Part shown: piece after piece, positions 18,901-27,576 of the stretch | Numbering within the stretch: position 1 is the first letter of the stretch | How the letters are laid out: each line of letters begins with the position of its first letter | DNA from: Geoalkalibacter halelectricus | Lineage (GTDB): Bacteria; Desulfobacterota; Desulfuromonadia; Desulfuromonadales; Geoalkalibacteraceae | Length of the DNA: 64,000 nucleotides | NCBI RefSeq assembly: GCF_025263685.1 | Contig: NZ_CP092109.1 | Span: 1,551,001 to 1,615,000, forward strand | Reading direction: 5' to 3' | Program-made: the position numbers and the translations under genes | The notes under the pieces: generated by a model | Databases searched by the model: none | Told to the model about the DNA's origin: nothing | The model's input: only the letters and a program-made list of their open reading frames with translations

Positions 18901-20072
18901 ACACGCAGGGCGCGAAACCGGCGCACCGCCTCCGGGATCTGCTCTTCCTCGAGGTTGCCCAGGGCGATGCGCAGGTAGGAGGTGAGACCGGGCCCGAAAA
19001 TTTCCCCCCCCAGGGTCAGCACCCCGGCCTCTTCCAGCAGCAAGCGCGACACCTGGCGCCCCGTATGGCCCGGGAAGGGGTGGCGCACCCAGGCGAAGAA
19101 CGATCCCCCCGCCACCAGCCGAAAGGGATTGCCGTGCCCGCAAAACTGCTCGATGAACAAGGCATGGCGACGGTGCATGCGCTCGCGGTTGGCGGCCACC
19201 CAATCGGCGAGATGGCGCACGCCGTAGAGAATCGCCAGTTGGGTGATGCGCGGTGCGCAGACCGCCATGGTGTCCTGCGCCTTGAGGGCGTGGTGCAAGA
19301 ACTCCGGCGCCGCGGCCAGAACGCCCGCGCGCAGCCCCGTCAGGGCAAAGGTCTTGCCGAAGGAGGCCAGATGAATGAAGTGATCGTCCCAATCCGGCCG
19401 GGTAAAAAGATCGTGGGGACGCGCGCCTCCGGGGATGAATTCGCCGTAGGTTTCATCCAGGATCAGCGCCACGTCGTTTTTCTTCGCCAACTCAAAGATT
19501 TCACCGAGCACTTCGGGCGGCGCGACGGCGCCGGTGGGATTGCTCGGTGAAACCAGCAGCAAGGCGCGGGTGCGGCTGTTGATGCGCGAGGCCAGGGCTC
19601 GCACATCGGGCACGCCGCCGCTTTCTTCGTCAAAGGGCGCGAACACGCTGCGAATACCAAGCATATCCAGGGCCATGACGTGGTCGAAATAGTAAGGCAC
19701 CGCCACCACCACCTCATCGCCCGGCCGGCACAGGGTGACGATCGCCAGCCAGAAGGCCTGGCTGGCACCGATGGTCAGACACAGGTGGCGCGGATTCATC
19801 GCGGCGTCGTAGCGCTGCCGGTAATGGTCGCACAGCCCCTGGCGCACCTCGGGCAAACCTTCGTCGGGCGAATAACGATACACAGCCGGATCGCGAATCA
19901 TACTCTCAAGATGGTCGACCAACTGCGGCGCCGGCGGATAGGAGGGAACCGCCTGGCAGAGATCGAACAGGGGCCGATCCTGGGGATGGCGGCCCGCCGC
20001 GACCCAATCCCAGACCTCGGAGATGGGCGGAAAGTTGACCTCGCGGATGTGGGGGTTGATGGAATATTTCAT
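18897..20072 (-). CDS. PLP-dependent aminotransferase, class I/II
   Basis: Fold-type I aminotransferase of 391 aa. The substrate-side Tyr/Pro motif SPSNPTGAV, the PLP-contacting aspartate in LILDETYGEF and the Schiff-base lysine in SFGKTFALTGLRAG are all present. It resembles the aspartate aminotransferase superfamily, but the amino acid used cannot be told. ATG 20072 overlaps the stop of the M20 peptidase by 4 bp (ATGA), so the two are translated as a pair. A peptide-to-amino-acid breakdown route is a reasonable inference. Confidence 0.88.
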   Translation of the reverse strand: MKYSINPHIREVNFPPISEVWDWVAAGRHPQDRPLFDLCQAVPSYPPAPQLVDHLESMIRDPAVYRYSPDEGLPEVRQGLCDHYRQRYDAAMNPRHLCLTIGASQAFWLAIVTLCRPGDEVVVAVPYYFDHVMALDMLGIRSVFAPFDEESGGVPDVRALASRINSRTRALLLVSPSNPTGAVAPPEVLGEIFELAKKNDVALILDETYGEFIPGGARPHDLFTRPDWDDHFIHLASFGKTFALTGLRAGVLAAAPEFLHHALKAQDTMAVCAPRITQLAILYGVRHLADWVAANRERMHRRHALFIEQFCGHGNPFRLVAGGSFFAWVRHPFPGHTGRQVSRLLLEEAGVLTLGGEIFGPGLTSYLRIALGNLEEEQIPEAVRRFRALRV

Positions 20073-21205
20073 GCGCGGCGCAGGGTTTCGACCAGGAATT
20101 CGGCGACCCTGACCATATCGGCGACACTGACCGATTCGTCCACGGTGTGAACGTTGGTCATGCCCGTGCCGAGAATCAGGGTTTCAATGCCCTGAGCGTT
20201 GAAGATGTTGGCATCGCTGCCGCCCCCGGCGGCGCGCACCTCGAGGGGGCGCCCGAGAGCCGCGGCCGCCGCCTGCACCAAGGCGACCATGGGGCCCTCA
20301 AGCGGCACGTGCATCCTGGGGTAGTCCGAGGTGATTTCCCAGCGCACCTCGGGAGCCACCAGAGCCCCGTCGATCTCGCGCTGCAGCTCACGCGCGGCAT
20401 CCTGAAAACACTCAATCATGTGTTCCGTCTGAATTTCGAGGCGCTGCGGATCGTGGCTGCGCGCCTCTCCCTCCACCACCACCCGGCGCGGCACGATATT
20501 GATGGCCTGACCGCCGTGAATGGTGCCGATATTGGCGGTGGTTTCCGGATCGATGCGTCCCAATTGCATGCGCGCAATGGCGCGCGCCGTCGCCTCGACT
20601 GCGGAAATGCCGCGCTCGGGCGAAATGCCGGCGTGGGCCTCGCGCCCGATGACCTCGACGCGCAGTTTGTTGCCGGCCGGCGCACGATGAATGGCCAGAT
20701 CGACCCCGGAGGTGTCCAGGGCCAGTCCGCGGCGGCTTTTGAGGAGGGAGAAGTCGAAATGCTTGGCGCCCAGCAGCCCCACTTCCTCGCACACGGTGAT
20801 CACCACTTCGACCGGCCCGCGCGGGATCTGTCGCTCGCGCATCACCTCCAGGGCCTCGATGACTTCGGCGATGCCGGCCTTGTCGTCGGCGCCCAGCACC
20901 GTATCACCGGCGCTGAAGAAAACCCCGTCGCGCAGAACCGGAACGACTCCGTGGGCCGGCTCCACGGTATCCATGTGCAAGGACAGCATCAGGGGCGCGC
21001 AGTCGCGCCCCTGGGCGGGAAAATAAGCCACCAGGTTGCCGCTTTCGCTGCCGATACGCTGCGCGGCGTCATCAAAGACCACCTCGCCGCCGAGGCGGGT
21101 CAGACGCTCGCACAGGTAGCGGGAAATTTCTCCCTCGCCAAAGGAGGGACTGGCAATGGCGGCCAATCGAGCAAATTCTTCGCTAATACGGTTGGAGTTG
21201 ATCAT
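20069..21205 (-). CDS. M20-family peptidase (PepT-like)
   Basis: Two-zinc aminopeptidase/dipeptidase of 378 aa. The metal-binding series is intact: LSLHMDTV, LGADDKAG, VCEEVGLLGA and, near the C-terminus, GGGSDANIF. The PepT-like lid domain lies between. It has no signal peptide and probably acts on cytosolic di- or tripeptides. ATG 21205 is preceded by GAGG 8 nt away. It is the first gene of the pair with the aminotransferase. Confidence 0.88.
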   Translation of the reverse strand: MINSNRISEEFARLAAIASPSFGEGEISRYLCERLTRLGGEVVFDDAAQRIGSESGNLVAYFPAQGRDCAPLMLSLHMDTVEPAHGVVPVLRDGVFFSAGDTVLGADDKAGIAEVIEALEVMRERQIPRGPVEVVITVCEEVGLLGAKHFDFSLLKSRRGLALDTSGVDLAIHRAPAGNKLRVEVIGREAHAGISPERGISAVEATARAIARMQLGRIDPETTANIGTIHGGQAINIVPRRVVVEGEARSHDPQRLEIQTEHMIECFQDAARELQREIDGALVAPEVRWEITSDYPRMHVPLEGPMVALVQAAAAALGRPLEVRAAGGGSDANIFNAQGIETLILGTGMTNVHTVDESVSVADMVRVAEFLVETLRRA

Positions 21206-21311
21206 TTAAGGGGCCTCGCAAACCAACGGATAAATTCACACCTGCCTCTTCTTTTACCCCAGTTGCGGCCAGAAGGAAAGCCCCCGGGGTAAGATGAAAA
21301 TTGATTCAGAC

Positions 21312-21341
21312 TGGACATGGCTCCAGGTCTGTTGCTAATAT
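21312..21341 (+). promoter_or_regulatory. Possible sigma-70 promoter for the M23 gene
   Basis: TGGACA and TAATAT are separated by 18 nt, about 90 bp before ATG 21430. Both boxes are near consensus, but the match is unremarkable. Confidence 0.35.
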
Positions 21342-21429
21342 GCAGCCGCTTTTCCCCAGGATTTAATCAAGTCCAGCCCGAGTGCCGCTGCTTTTTTCCT
21401 GCTGTCCTTTTTCCGCCGGGGTTGCGTTC

Positions 21430-22764
21430 ATGAACAGGGACTACAATCCGCCCAACAGTTCTCGCCTCAGACGCGGTGGTCGTCGCCATCTGCCGGTTCT
21501 GCTCACGGCACTGATCGCCGTCGTCGCGGTCGGCATTTTTTTCCATCGTTCCTCGGTCACGCCAACCCAGGCCCACCTCGCCCCGGAACAGCCGCCCTCC
21601 CTTTCGCAAACCGAGCCCGTAAGTTTGGAAGCGGCCCCCGAAATCGAGCGCGAAACCATCTCCGGGGTCATCAGTCCCGGCGATACCCTCTCGGCTTTGC
21701 TGGGCGATTATCTCTCCTCCCAGGAAATTCATCGCCTGGCGCAAAAAAGCCGCCCGGTGTTTCCCCTTACCGGCATCTGCGCCGGACAGCCTTTCGAGTT
21801 GTGCTTGCAGGATGGCGATTTCGAGAGTTTTCTCTACGAAATCAACCGCAACGAACAGTTGTTGATCCGGCGCAGCGGCGAGAAATTCGAGATCAGCCGG
21901 ATTCCCATTCCTTTCACCGTGGAAGTCGAGGTCGTCGGGGGCACCATCAGTTCGAGCCTCTTCAATGCCGTGACCGCCATCGGCGAATCGGCCGAACTGG
22001 CAATTAAAATAGCTGACATCTTTGCCTGGGACATTGATTTCATTCGCGACATCCGCGAGGGCGATTCTTTTCAGGCGCTCGTGGAAAAACGCTTTCGCGA
22101 CGGCAATCGCTCGGGCTACGGCCGCATTCTGGCGGCCGAGTTCATCAATCAAGGCAACGCCCACCGCGCCGTCCTTTATCAGGACGGCGACCGCCGCCCC
22201 GACTATTTCGATCCCGAAGGCACAAGTCTGCGCAAGGCCTTCCTGCGCGCGCCCCTGGAGTTCACCCGCATCTCATCGGGTTTCACCATGCGCCGCTTTC
22301 ATCCCGTGACCAAGACCTGGCGCGCTCACCCGGCCATCGATTACGCCGCTCCCACCGGCACCCCCATCATGACCGTCGGCGACGGCACCATCGCGCGCAT
22401 CGGCTACACCAATGCCAACGGCAACTACATCCAGGTCCGCCATGCCAACGGCTACGCCACCATGTATCTGCACATGAGCCGCTTTGCCCAAGGCATGAAG
22501 CAAGGCAAGCAGGTTCGCCAAGGCGAGGTCATCGGTTACGTCGGCGCCACGGGCCTCGCCACCGGCCCTCACCTGTGCTTTCGCATGACCAGAAACGGCG
22601 AACCGGTCAACCCACAGCGCATCAGGCCGCCATCGGCACCGGCCGTTACCGCCGAGAACCTGGAAGATTTCAAGGCCGCGACCGCCCCCCTGCTGGCGCG
22701 CCTGGAACAGTCGGGCCTGCGCCAGGCCGACCTGGCCAGCGACGAATCCGCGCAAAATCCCTAA
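21430..22764 (+). CDS. M23-family cell-wall endopeptidase with HxC in place of HxH
   Basis: Membrane-anchored LytM-type peptidoglycan hydrolase, 444 aa. A basic N-terminus and one membrane segment (LPVLLTALIAVVAVGIFF) are followed by LysM/OapA-like and Csd3-like N-terminal domains. The C-terminal LytM domain has the zinc motif HPAIDYAAPTGTP, but the usual HLHFE reads HLCFR, so the last histidine ligand is a cysteine. I have seen this GPHLCFR form in other M23 proteins, so it may be active. ATG 21430 is chosen because the 16 codons before it lack a signal. It is probably involved in cell-wall remodelling. Confidence 0.85.
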   Translation: MNRDYNPPNSSRLRRGGRRHLPVLLTALIAVVAVGIFFHRSSVTPTQAHLAPEQPPSLSQTEPVSLEAAPEIERETISGVISPGDTLSALLGDYLSSQEIHRLAQKSRPVFPLTGICAGQPFELCLQDGDFESFLYEINRNEQLLIRRSGEKFEISRIPIPFTVEVEVVGGTISSSLFNAVTAIGESAELAIKIADIFAWDIDFIRDIREGDSFQALVEKRFRDGNRSGYGRILAAEFINQGNAHRAVLYQDGDRRPDYFDPEGTSLRKAFLRAPLEFTRISSGFTMRRFHPVTKTWRAHPAIDYAAPTGTPIMTVGDGTIARIGYTNANGNYIQVRHANGYATMYLHMSRFAQGMKQGKQVRQGEVIGYVGATGLATGPHLCFRMTRNGEPVNPQRIRPPSAPAVTAENLEDFKAATAPLLARLEQSGLRQADLASDESAQNP

Positions 22765-22851
22765 ACTGCCTTAGTCGGCGCGCGGCACTTGCCAAGAGTC
22801 CGGACATGGCTGATAATGCCGCCAGATTCATCGCGCGCGGAGAAAGATCTC

Positions 22852-23910
22852 ATGGCCATTAAACTTGGCACCCTGCTGGTTCAGACCGGCCTGATCACCC
22901 TGAGCGAACTTGACGAAGCCCTGAAGTTTCAGACGATTTTCGGCGGCAAGTTGGGCACCAACCTCATCGAGATGGGGCTGGTCGAGGAGGAAGATATCGC
23001 CCGCCTGCTCAGCCGCAAGTTGCATGTTCCCTACACCAGCAGCGACCAACTCCTTGAAATCCCTCCCGGCACGGCCAATCTGCTCAAACCTGAACTGGCC
23101 GAAAAGTTCAGAGTCGTGCCCTTCGCTCTCGATAAAAAACGCCTTCACCTGGTCATGATGGACCCCGGGGATTTGCGCGCGGTGGATGAAATCGGCTTCA
23201 TCACCGGCTACACCATTCGCCCCATGGTCGCGCCGGAGATCAGCCTGGTGCTGGCTCTGGAAAAACACTACGGCATCGAGCGCGACAAGCGCTACGTCCC
23301 CGTCATCAAACAGGTTCTCAACCGCAAAAGAGCTCAGCCCGCGCCAGCCGGGGCGAACCCGCCCAGGGAAGCGCCATCCCCAAGGCGCGAAGATGCCCGC
23401 CGCTGGCGGGAGAGCGTCGCCAAGCATTCCAGCGACCGGCTATCCCAAGCCCTGGCCGACGTTAAGGACCGCAACACCCTGGCGGCGCTGGTCCTTGAAT
23501 ACGTGGGGAGTTTCTTCGAAACGGCGGCGCTTTTTCTGGTGCGCGACCAGATGCTGACCGGCTGGCAGGCGCGGGCCGGGGAGCAGCCCCTGCCCGCTTT
23601 CACCAAATTCAGCCTGTCCCTCGATGAACCCTCGGTACTGCAAACCGTGGTGCAAACCCGCAGTTTCTATGTCGGAACCCCTCCCGACCTGCCCGCCAAC
23701 AACCAGATTCGCCAGGCCCTGCACGTCAAGTTGGCGGAAACCACCCTGCTGCTTCCCATCATCAAGCAAAACCGCGTCGTTTGCATTCTCTATGTCTCCG
23801 ACTCCGCGCCCGAGCTCAAGGACGCCTTTTTCGACCTGCAAAAAGTCGTGCACAAAGCCTCCCTGGCTCTGGATGTCCTGATTCTGCGCAACAAAATCCT
23901 GATGACCTGA
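22852..23910 (+). CDS. Stand-alone MshEN/GspE N-terminal-domain protein
   Basis: A 352-aa cytosolic protein whose first 140 residues match the N-terminal domain of type II secretion/type IV pilus ATPases: LGTLLVQTGLITLSELDEAL, then GGKLGTNLIEMGLVEEEDI, with two RLG-like units of the MshEN c-di-GMP fold. There is no ATPase core. After a Pro/Arg-rich linker (residues 160-190) a second globular domain of about 150 residues follows; it resembles a GAF-type sensor. ATG 22852 has GGAG 9 nt upstream. With several GGDEF/EAL genes nearby, a c-di-GMP effector role is reasonable but unproven. Confidence 0.75.
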   Translation: MAIKLGTLLVQTGLITLSELDEALKFQTIFGGKLGTNLIEMGLVEEEDIARLLSRKLHVPYTSSDQLLEIPPGTANLLKPELAEKFRVVPFALDKKRLHLVMMDPGDLRAVDEIGFITGYTIRPMVAPEISLVLALEKHYGIERDKRYVPVIKQVLNRKRAQPAPAGANPPREAPSPRREDARRWRESVAKHSSDRLSQALADVKDRNTLAALVLEYVGSFFETAALFLVRDQMLTGWQARAGEQPLPAFTKFSLSLDEPSVLQTVVQTRSFYVGTPPDLPANNQIRQALHVKLAETTLLLPIIKQNRVVCILYVSDSAPELKDAFFDLQKVVHKASLALDVLILRNKILMT

Positions 23911-23911
23911 C

Positions 23912-24484
23912 GTGAACTACCTGGTGCATCTCTACCTCTCCGACGGCAGTCCCGGCGGCCTGCTCGGCAACCTGATGGGAGACTTCGTCAAGGGCTCTCC
24001 CGATGCCGGACTCGCCCCCGACATCCGCGCCGGCATTCTTCAACACCGCCGCATCGATGCCTTCGCCCAGACCAACCCGCATTTTCGCCGGAGCAAGCGG
24101 CGGCTCGACGATCGCTTCGGGCATTGCAAGGGCATTCTGGTGGATGTTTTCTACGACCACTTCCTCGCGCGCACCTGGCGCCGGCACCACCCCCTGTCCC
24201 TAGAGGAATTCGCCACCCAGGTTTACCAGCTTTTGCAGGCCCATTTCGCCATTCTGCCGCCGGGCCTTCAGGAGGTGGCGCCGCGCATGATTGAACACAA
24301 CTGGCTGGTTTCCTACCGGGAAACCGCTACCATCGAGCGTGTCCTGCATCGGCTCGCCGCGCGTCTGTCGCGGCCCACGCCCCTGGCCGAGGGATTCACG
24401 GAACTGCTGACCCACTACGAAGATCTCGGCGCCGATTGCAGCGCTTTTCTCGCTGATGCGCGCCAACTATCTAATTTGACCTGA
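23912..24484 (+). CDS. acpH: Acyl carrier protein phosphodiesterase-like (DUF479)
   Basis: A 190-aa HD-like hydrolase matching AcpH, which removes the phosphopantetheine group from ACP. The family start MNYLVHLYLSDGSP, the GNLMGDFVKG motif, LQHRRIDAFAQTNPHFRRSK and the metal-site VDVFYDHFLARTW are all present. The start is GTG at 23912, one base after the stop of the MshEN gene, so it is probably coupled to it. The family call is secure; the ACP target is by homology. Confidence 0.85.
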   Translation: MNYLVHLYLSDGSPGGLLGNLMGDFVKGSPDAGLAPDIRAGILQHRRIDAFAQTNPHFRRSKRRLDDRFGHCKGILVDVFYDHFLARTWRRHHPLSLEEFATQVYQLLQAHFAILPPGLQEVAPRMIEHNWLVSYRETATIERVLHRLAARLSRPTPLAEGFTELLTHYEDLGADCSAFLADARQLSNLT

Positions 24485-24538
24485 GCTCCTCAACCAATCC
24501 CCACCTCGTGACCGTAATTCTTATTTAATTCGGCGCCC

Positions 24539-24566
24539 TTGACCCTCATCCAACCTTTGCTACAAT
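24539..24566 (+). promoter_or_regulatory. Sigma-70-type promoter for the DUF481 gene
   Basis: TTGACC, 16-nt spacer, TACAAT. It lies about 40 bp before ATG 24607, whose ribosome site is GGGAGG. Confidence 0.6.
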
Positions 24567-24606
24567 CGCAAGAATTTTCATCAGTTGCCATTCTCGGGAG
24601 GATTTC

Positions 24607-25626
24607 ATGCTGCGCCATTTCAAACCCCAGTTCCAAACTCTGTTGTTTGCCACCATTTTGTTCATCGCTCTTGGCGCCAATACGGCCGGCGCCGACCAGA
24701 TCACCCTGCACAACGGCGATCGCATCACCGGCACGGTGGTGGACGCCAAGGGCGGCAAACTGAACATCCTCACCCCCTACGCCGCCAAGTTCGCGGTCAC
24801 CATGGATCAGATCGCCACCATCGAAACCGATGCCCCCGTGACCCTGCGTTTTTACAGCACCGAGATCCTCAAAGGACGCCTTGCCACGCGCGAAGGGCAA
24901 ATACTTCTGCTCGCCAGCGAGGAACGCAGCGATACGGTCATTGCCTGGGATCAGGTGCGCTCCATCAACGTTCCCGACATCACCTGGAGCGGCAACATCT
25001 TTCTCGGCGGCGCCCATCAGGCCGGCAACACCGACCGCATGAGCCTGACGTTCGGTGCCGACGCGGTGCGCCGCAGCCCCGAGGACCGCTTCAGCCTCTC
25101 CTTTCTTTACAATTACGCCGAGGAGGACGGCGAATTGACCACCCGCGACGCCTATGGATCCATGAAGTACGACTATTTCTTCACCCCGCGCTTCTACGGC
25201 CTGCTCAGCGTCGAACTGCTCAAGGACCGATTCAAGGATCTCAACCTGCGTGCCGTGGTTGGTCCGGGGGTCGGCTATCAGGTCTGGGACGACACGCGCA
25301 AGGGGTTGGACCTGGAAGCCGGGGTGGCCTATTTTTCCGAGGACCGCATCGATGGCGAGGACGAGCAATGGATCACGGCGCGCCTGGCGGCCATTTTTCG
25401 CTACCAGATCACTCCTTGGTTGCGTTTCACCGACACTCTCATCCTCTATCCGCACCTCGAGGACGGCGGCGAGTACACCCTGCGCAACGACGCCACCCTG
25501 ATCACCTCCTTGGGATCGGCCTGGTCCCTGCGCCTGGGCAATATCTGGGAGCGTGACAGCGACCCTGCCCCCGGGGTGAAAAAGGACGATTTTCGCACCA
25601 CCCTGGCCTTGCAGTATTCCTTCTGA
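24607..25626 (+). CDS. DUF481 outer-membrane beta-barrel protein
   Basis: A 339-aa exported protein. A signal peptide (LLFATILFIALGANTAGA, cut near residue 30) is followed by a small SH3-like N-terminal region (LHNGDRITGTVVDAKGGKL) and then a beta-barrel of the DUF481/YdiY family, from about residue 120, with alternating aromatic strands to the final Phe (LALQYSF). The C-terminal Phe is the usual outer-membrane barrel signature. It may be a channel or a structural protein; no substrate can be inferred. Confidence 0.85.
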   Translation: MLRHFKPQFQTLLFATILFIALGANTAGADQITLHNGDRITGTVVDAKGGKLNILTPYAAKFAVTMDQIATIETDAPVTLRFYSTEILKGRLATREGQILLLASEERSDTVIAWDQVRSINVPDITWSGNIFLGGAHQAGNTDRMSLTFGADAVRRSPEDRFSLSFLYNYAEEDGELTTRDAYGSMKYDYFFTPRFYGLLSVELLKDRFKDLNLRAVVGPGVGYQVWDDTRKGLDLEAGVAYFSEDRIDGEDEQWITARLAAIFRYQITPWLRFTDTLILYPHLEDGGEYTLRNDATLITSLGSAWSLRLGNIWERDSDPAPGVKKDDFRTTLALQYSF

Positions 25627-25704
25627 AGCAGGTTGCGAGGCTCAACCAGGCGATTATACTTTTGCAATAAAACATCGATACTCTTTTGAGGGAGGGAAAA
25701 AACG

Positions 25705-26058
25705 ATGAACGGACTACAGATCGCCGAAGAAATCAAGCGCACCCGCACCGATCAGCAGCATTTCATCCGCTGGTGGCGCCGGGAAAACGATTTCGTCGAT
25801 TATCAATTGATCGAGCGGTTTCTCGAAACCGCCAGCGAGGACGACGAGTTCGAGGGATTTGAACTGCTCGACGTGGAGAGCATGTGGGAAACCTTGGAGA
25901 ATAAAGTGGATGGTCGGGTTCAGCGGGACAAACGCAAGGCTGGTGAGATGATCGTCTGGCAGCGCCCCGGCAAGGAAGATCAGACCTGCCCCTTCTCGCC
26001 GGAATCGATCATGACCATTTTCGACGTGGAAACGCGCGGCAACGTCATCGAACCCTAA
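25705..26058 (+). CDS. Small soluble protein of unknown function
   Basis: A 117-aa acidic protein with no recognised domain, no signal peptide and no membrane segment. It is rich in Asp/Glu and Trp (FIRWWRRENDFVDY, ESMWETLENKVDG). A GAGGGAGGG ribosome site lies 8-10 nt before ATG 25705. It is flanked by the DUF481 gene and a hairpin, and is probably its own transcript. The clear ribosome site argues it is real. Confidence 0.65.
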   Translation: MNGLQIAEEIKRTRTDQQHFIRWWRRENDFVDYQLIERFLETASEDDEFEGFELLDVESMWETLENKVDGRVQRDKRKAGEMIVWQRPGKEDQTCPFSPESIMTIFDVETRGNVIEP

Positions 26059-26091
26059 ACCCGGCCCCCAGGGATCTAGACTAAAGCTTGA

Positions 26092-26127
26092 GCACCGGGC
26101 GCCGCGGCCACATACGGCACCCGGTGC
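26092..26127 (+). repeat. Strong hairpin before the cupin gene
   Basis: GCACCGGGCGCC (26092-26103) and GGCACCCGGTGC (26116-26127) pair with one mismatch. It lies 15 bp before the cupin ATG, so it may be a terminator for the previous gene, an operator, or leader structure. No T-tract follows. Confidence 0.4.
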
Positions 26128-26141
26128 AATGAAAGAATCCC

Positions 26142-26480
26142 ATGGCCCAACCCTACCAGATCAAGGCGAAAAAGATCATTGCGCAGACCCCCGATCTGCG
26201 CGTCTCGGAGATGACCCTGGCGAGCGGCGAAGAGATCCCTTGGCACGCCCATTCCCAGGTCAGCGATACCTTTTACTGCCTTGAAGGGGTGGCCCGCCTG
26301 CAGACTCGACAATCCCCCGAGGGGCGATTGTTCCGACCCGGCGAATGCGCCACCCTGGGGCCGGCAGAGCCGCACCGGCTCTCCAATGCCGGCCCAGGCC
26401 TCTGTCGCGTGCTGCTCATCCAAGGCGTCGGCACCTATGATTTCCTGCCGACGGCCCCGCCGTCCGATGCTTCTGAGTGA
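26142..26480 (+). CDS. Small cupin-domain protein
   Basis: A 112-aa single-domain cupin. The first metal-binding motif is visible (PWHAHSQVSDTFYCLEG), and the second is GPAEPHRLSNAGPGL. Cupins of this kind bind a metal ion and may be sensors, isomerases or dioxygenases; nothing in the sequence settles which. It is soluble, with no signal peptide. It is followed 44 bp later by the membrane sensor gene. Confidence 0.75.
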   Translation: MAQPYQIKAKKIIAQTPDLRVSEMTLASGEEIPWHAHSQVSDTFYCLEGVARLQTRQSPEGRLFRPGECATLGPAEPHRLSNAGPGLCRVLLIQGVGTYDFLPTAPPSDASE

Positions 26481-26524
26481 ACCTGCGACTTCCCTTGCTG
26501 TCTCCCTGAGGGCCAACTGCGGAT

Positions 26525-27442
26525 ATGAACGGTGACAAGGATTCGAAACACCGCACCCTTGCTTCCCTGCCCACCCAGGAGGAGCAGCACCTGGGCTTTC
26601 AGCGCTTTTTCGTCTGGTCCTCGGCCCTGGCGTTTCTCATCATCATCTCGCTTTCCGCCTTCGGCACCTATCTGACCTTTCAGAACTACATCCGGCGCAG
26701 CGCCGAGGACCGCTCGGTGCGCATCAGCCGGAGCCTGCTGGAGCAGGATCGCGCCACCCTGATTCACCAGCAGCCCGACGGCCGCGCGCGCATCGCCCTG
26801 ACCACCACCGACTTCGACGCCTTCGACGAGCGCGTGCGCCTGATGCTCGAGGGCTTCAATGTCGCCAAGATCAAAATCTACGCGGCCGACAAAACCATCA
26901 TCTACAGCAACGATTACGCCATCATCGGCCTGGTCGACGAGGACAACCGCGCCCTGGAGGCGGCCCTGGGAGGAGAGGTGCATTCCAGCATCGGGCATAA
27001 GGGTGAATTCTGGGATCTTCAGGAAGAGCTGCAACTCGACATCGACGTGGCCGAAACCTATATTCCCATTCGCGACGCCCGGGGCGAGGTCATCGGCGTT
27101 TACGAAATCTATCTGGACGTCTCTCATTACCGCAAGGACGTACGTGGCCTGGTTCTGGCCGTGGGAGGCCTGCTTAGCGCCATCCTGGGCGTGGTGTTCC
27201 TGGTGATCTTCACCCTGTTGCGCAAAACATCCGCCATCATCCACAGCAAGACCCAGCAGATCAAGGTGCTTAGCGGTCTGTTGCCGGTATGCTGCGTGTG
27301 CAAGAAAATCCGCAACGAGCAGAACGAGTGGGAGGCCATGGAGGAGTACATCAGCGCCCGCTCGGAGTCGAACTTTTCGCACAGTTACTGCCCTTCCTGT
27401 CTGGCGCGGCATTATCCTGAATTAAAGCTGGACGATGATTAA
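26525..27442 (+). CDS. Two-TM periplasmic sensor with a C-terminal Cys cluster, no kinase
   Basis: A 305-aa membrane protein. A first membrane segment near residues 35-58 and a second near 210-232 enclose a periplasmic domain of about 150 residues resembling a Cache/CHASE sensor (AKIKIYAADKTIIYSNDYAIIG). The C-terminal tail has CCVCKKIRNEQNEWEAMEEY and CPSCL, the two-CxxC tail also found at the end of many Desulfuromonadales sensory proteins. There is no kinase, GGDEF or HAMP-output domain. It starts 44 bp after the cupin gene. A redox or metal-bound signalling output is inferred. Confidence 0.7.
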   Translation: MNGDKDSKHRTLASLPTQEEQHLGFQRFFVWSSALAFLIIISLSAFGTYLTFQNYIRRSAEDRSVRISRSLLEQDRATLIHQQPDGRARIALTTTDFDAFDERVRLMLEGFNVAKIKIYAADKTIIYSNDYAIIGLVDEDNRALEAALGGEVHSSIGHKGEFWDLQEELQLDIDVAETYIPIRDARGEVIGVYEIYLDVSHYRKDVRGLVLAVGGLLSAILGVVFLVIFTLLRKTSAIIHSKTQQIKVLSGLLPVCCVCKKIRNEQNEWEAMEEYISARSESNFSHSYCPSCLARHYPELKLDDD

Positions 27443-27576
27443 GGGCGCATTGCCTTTAACGGGTCTCGAACCGCCCCGCCGTGACAACGCTTGGTACCGT
27501 GGTAAATTTTTTTAAACCTGTCGGCATTGCAGCTCATGATCAATGGCCGGCTACCCCAACTCAAAACGAGGCGCGC

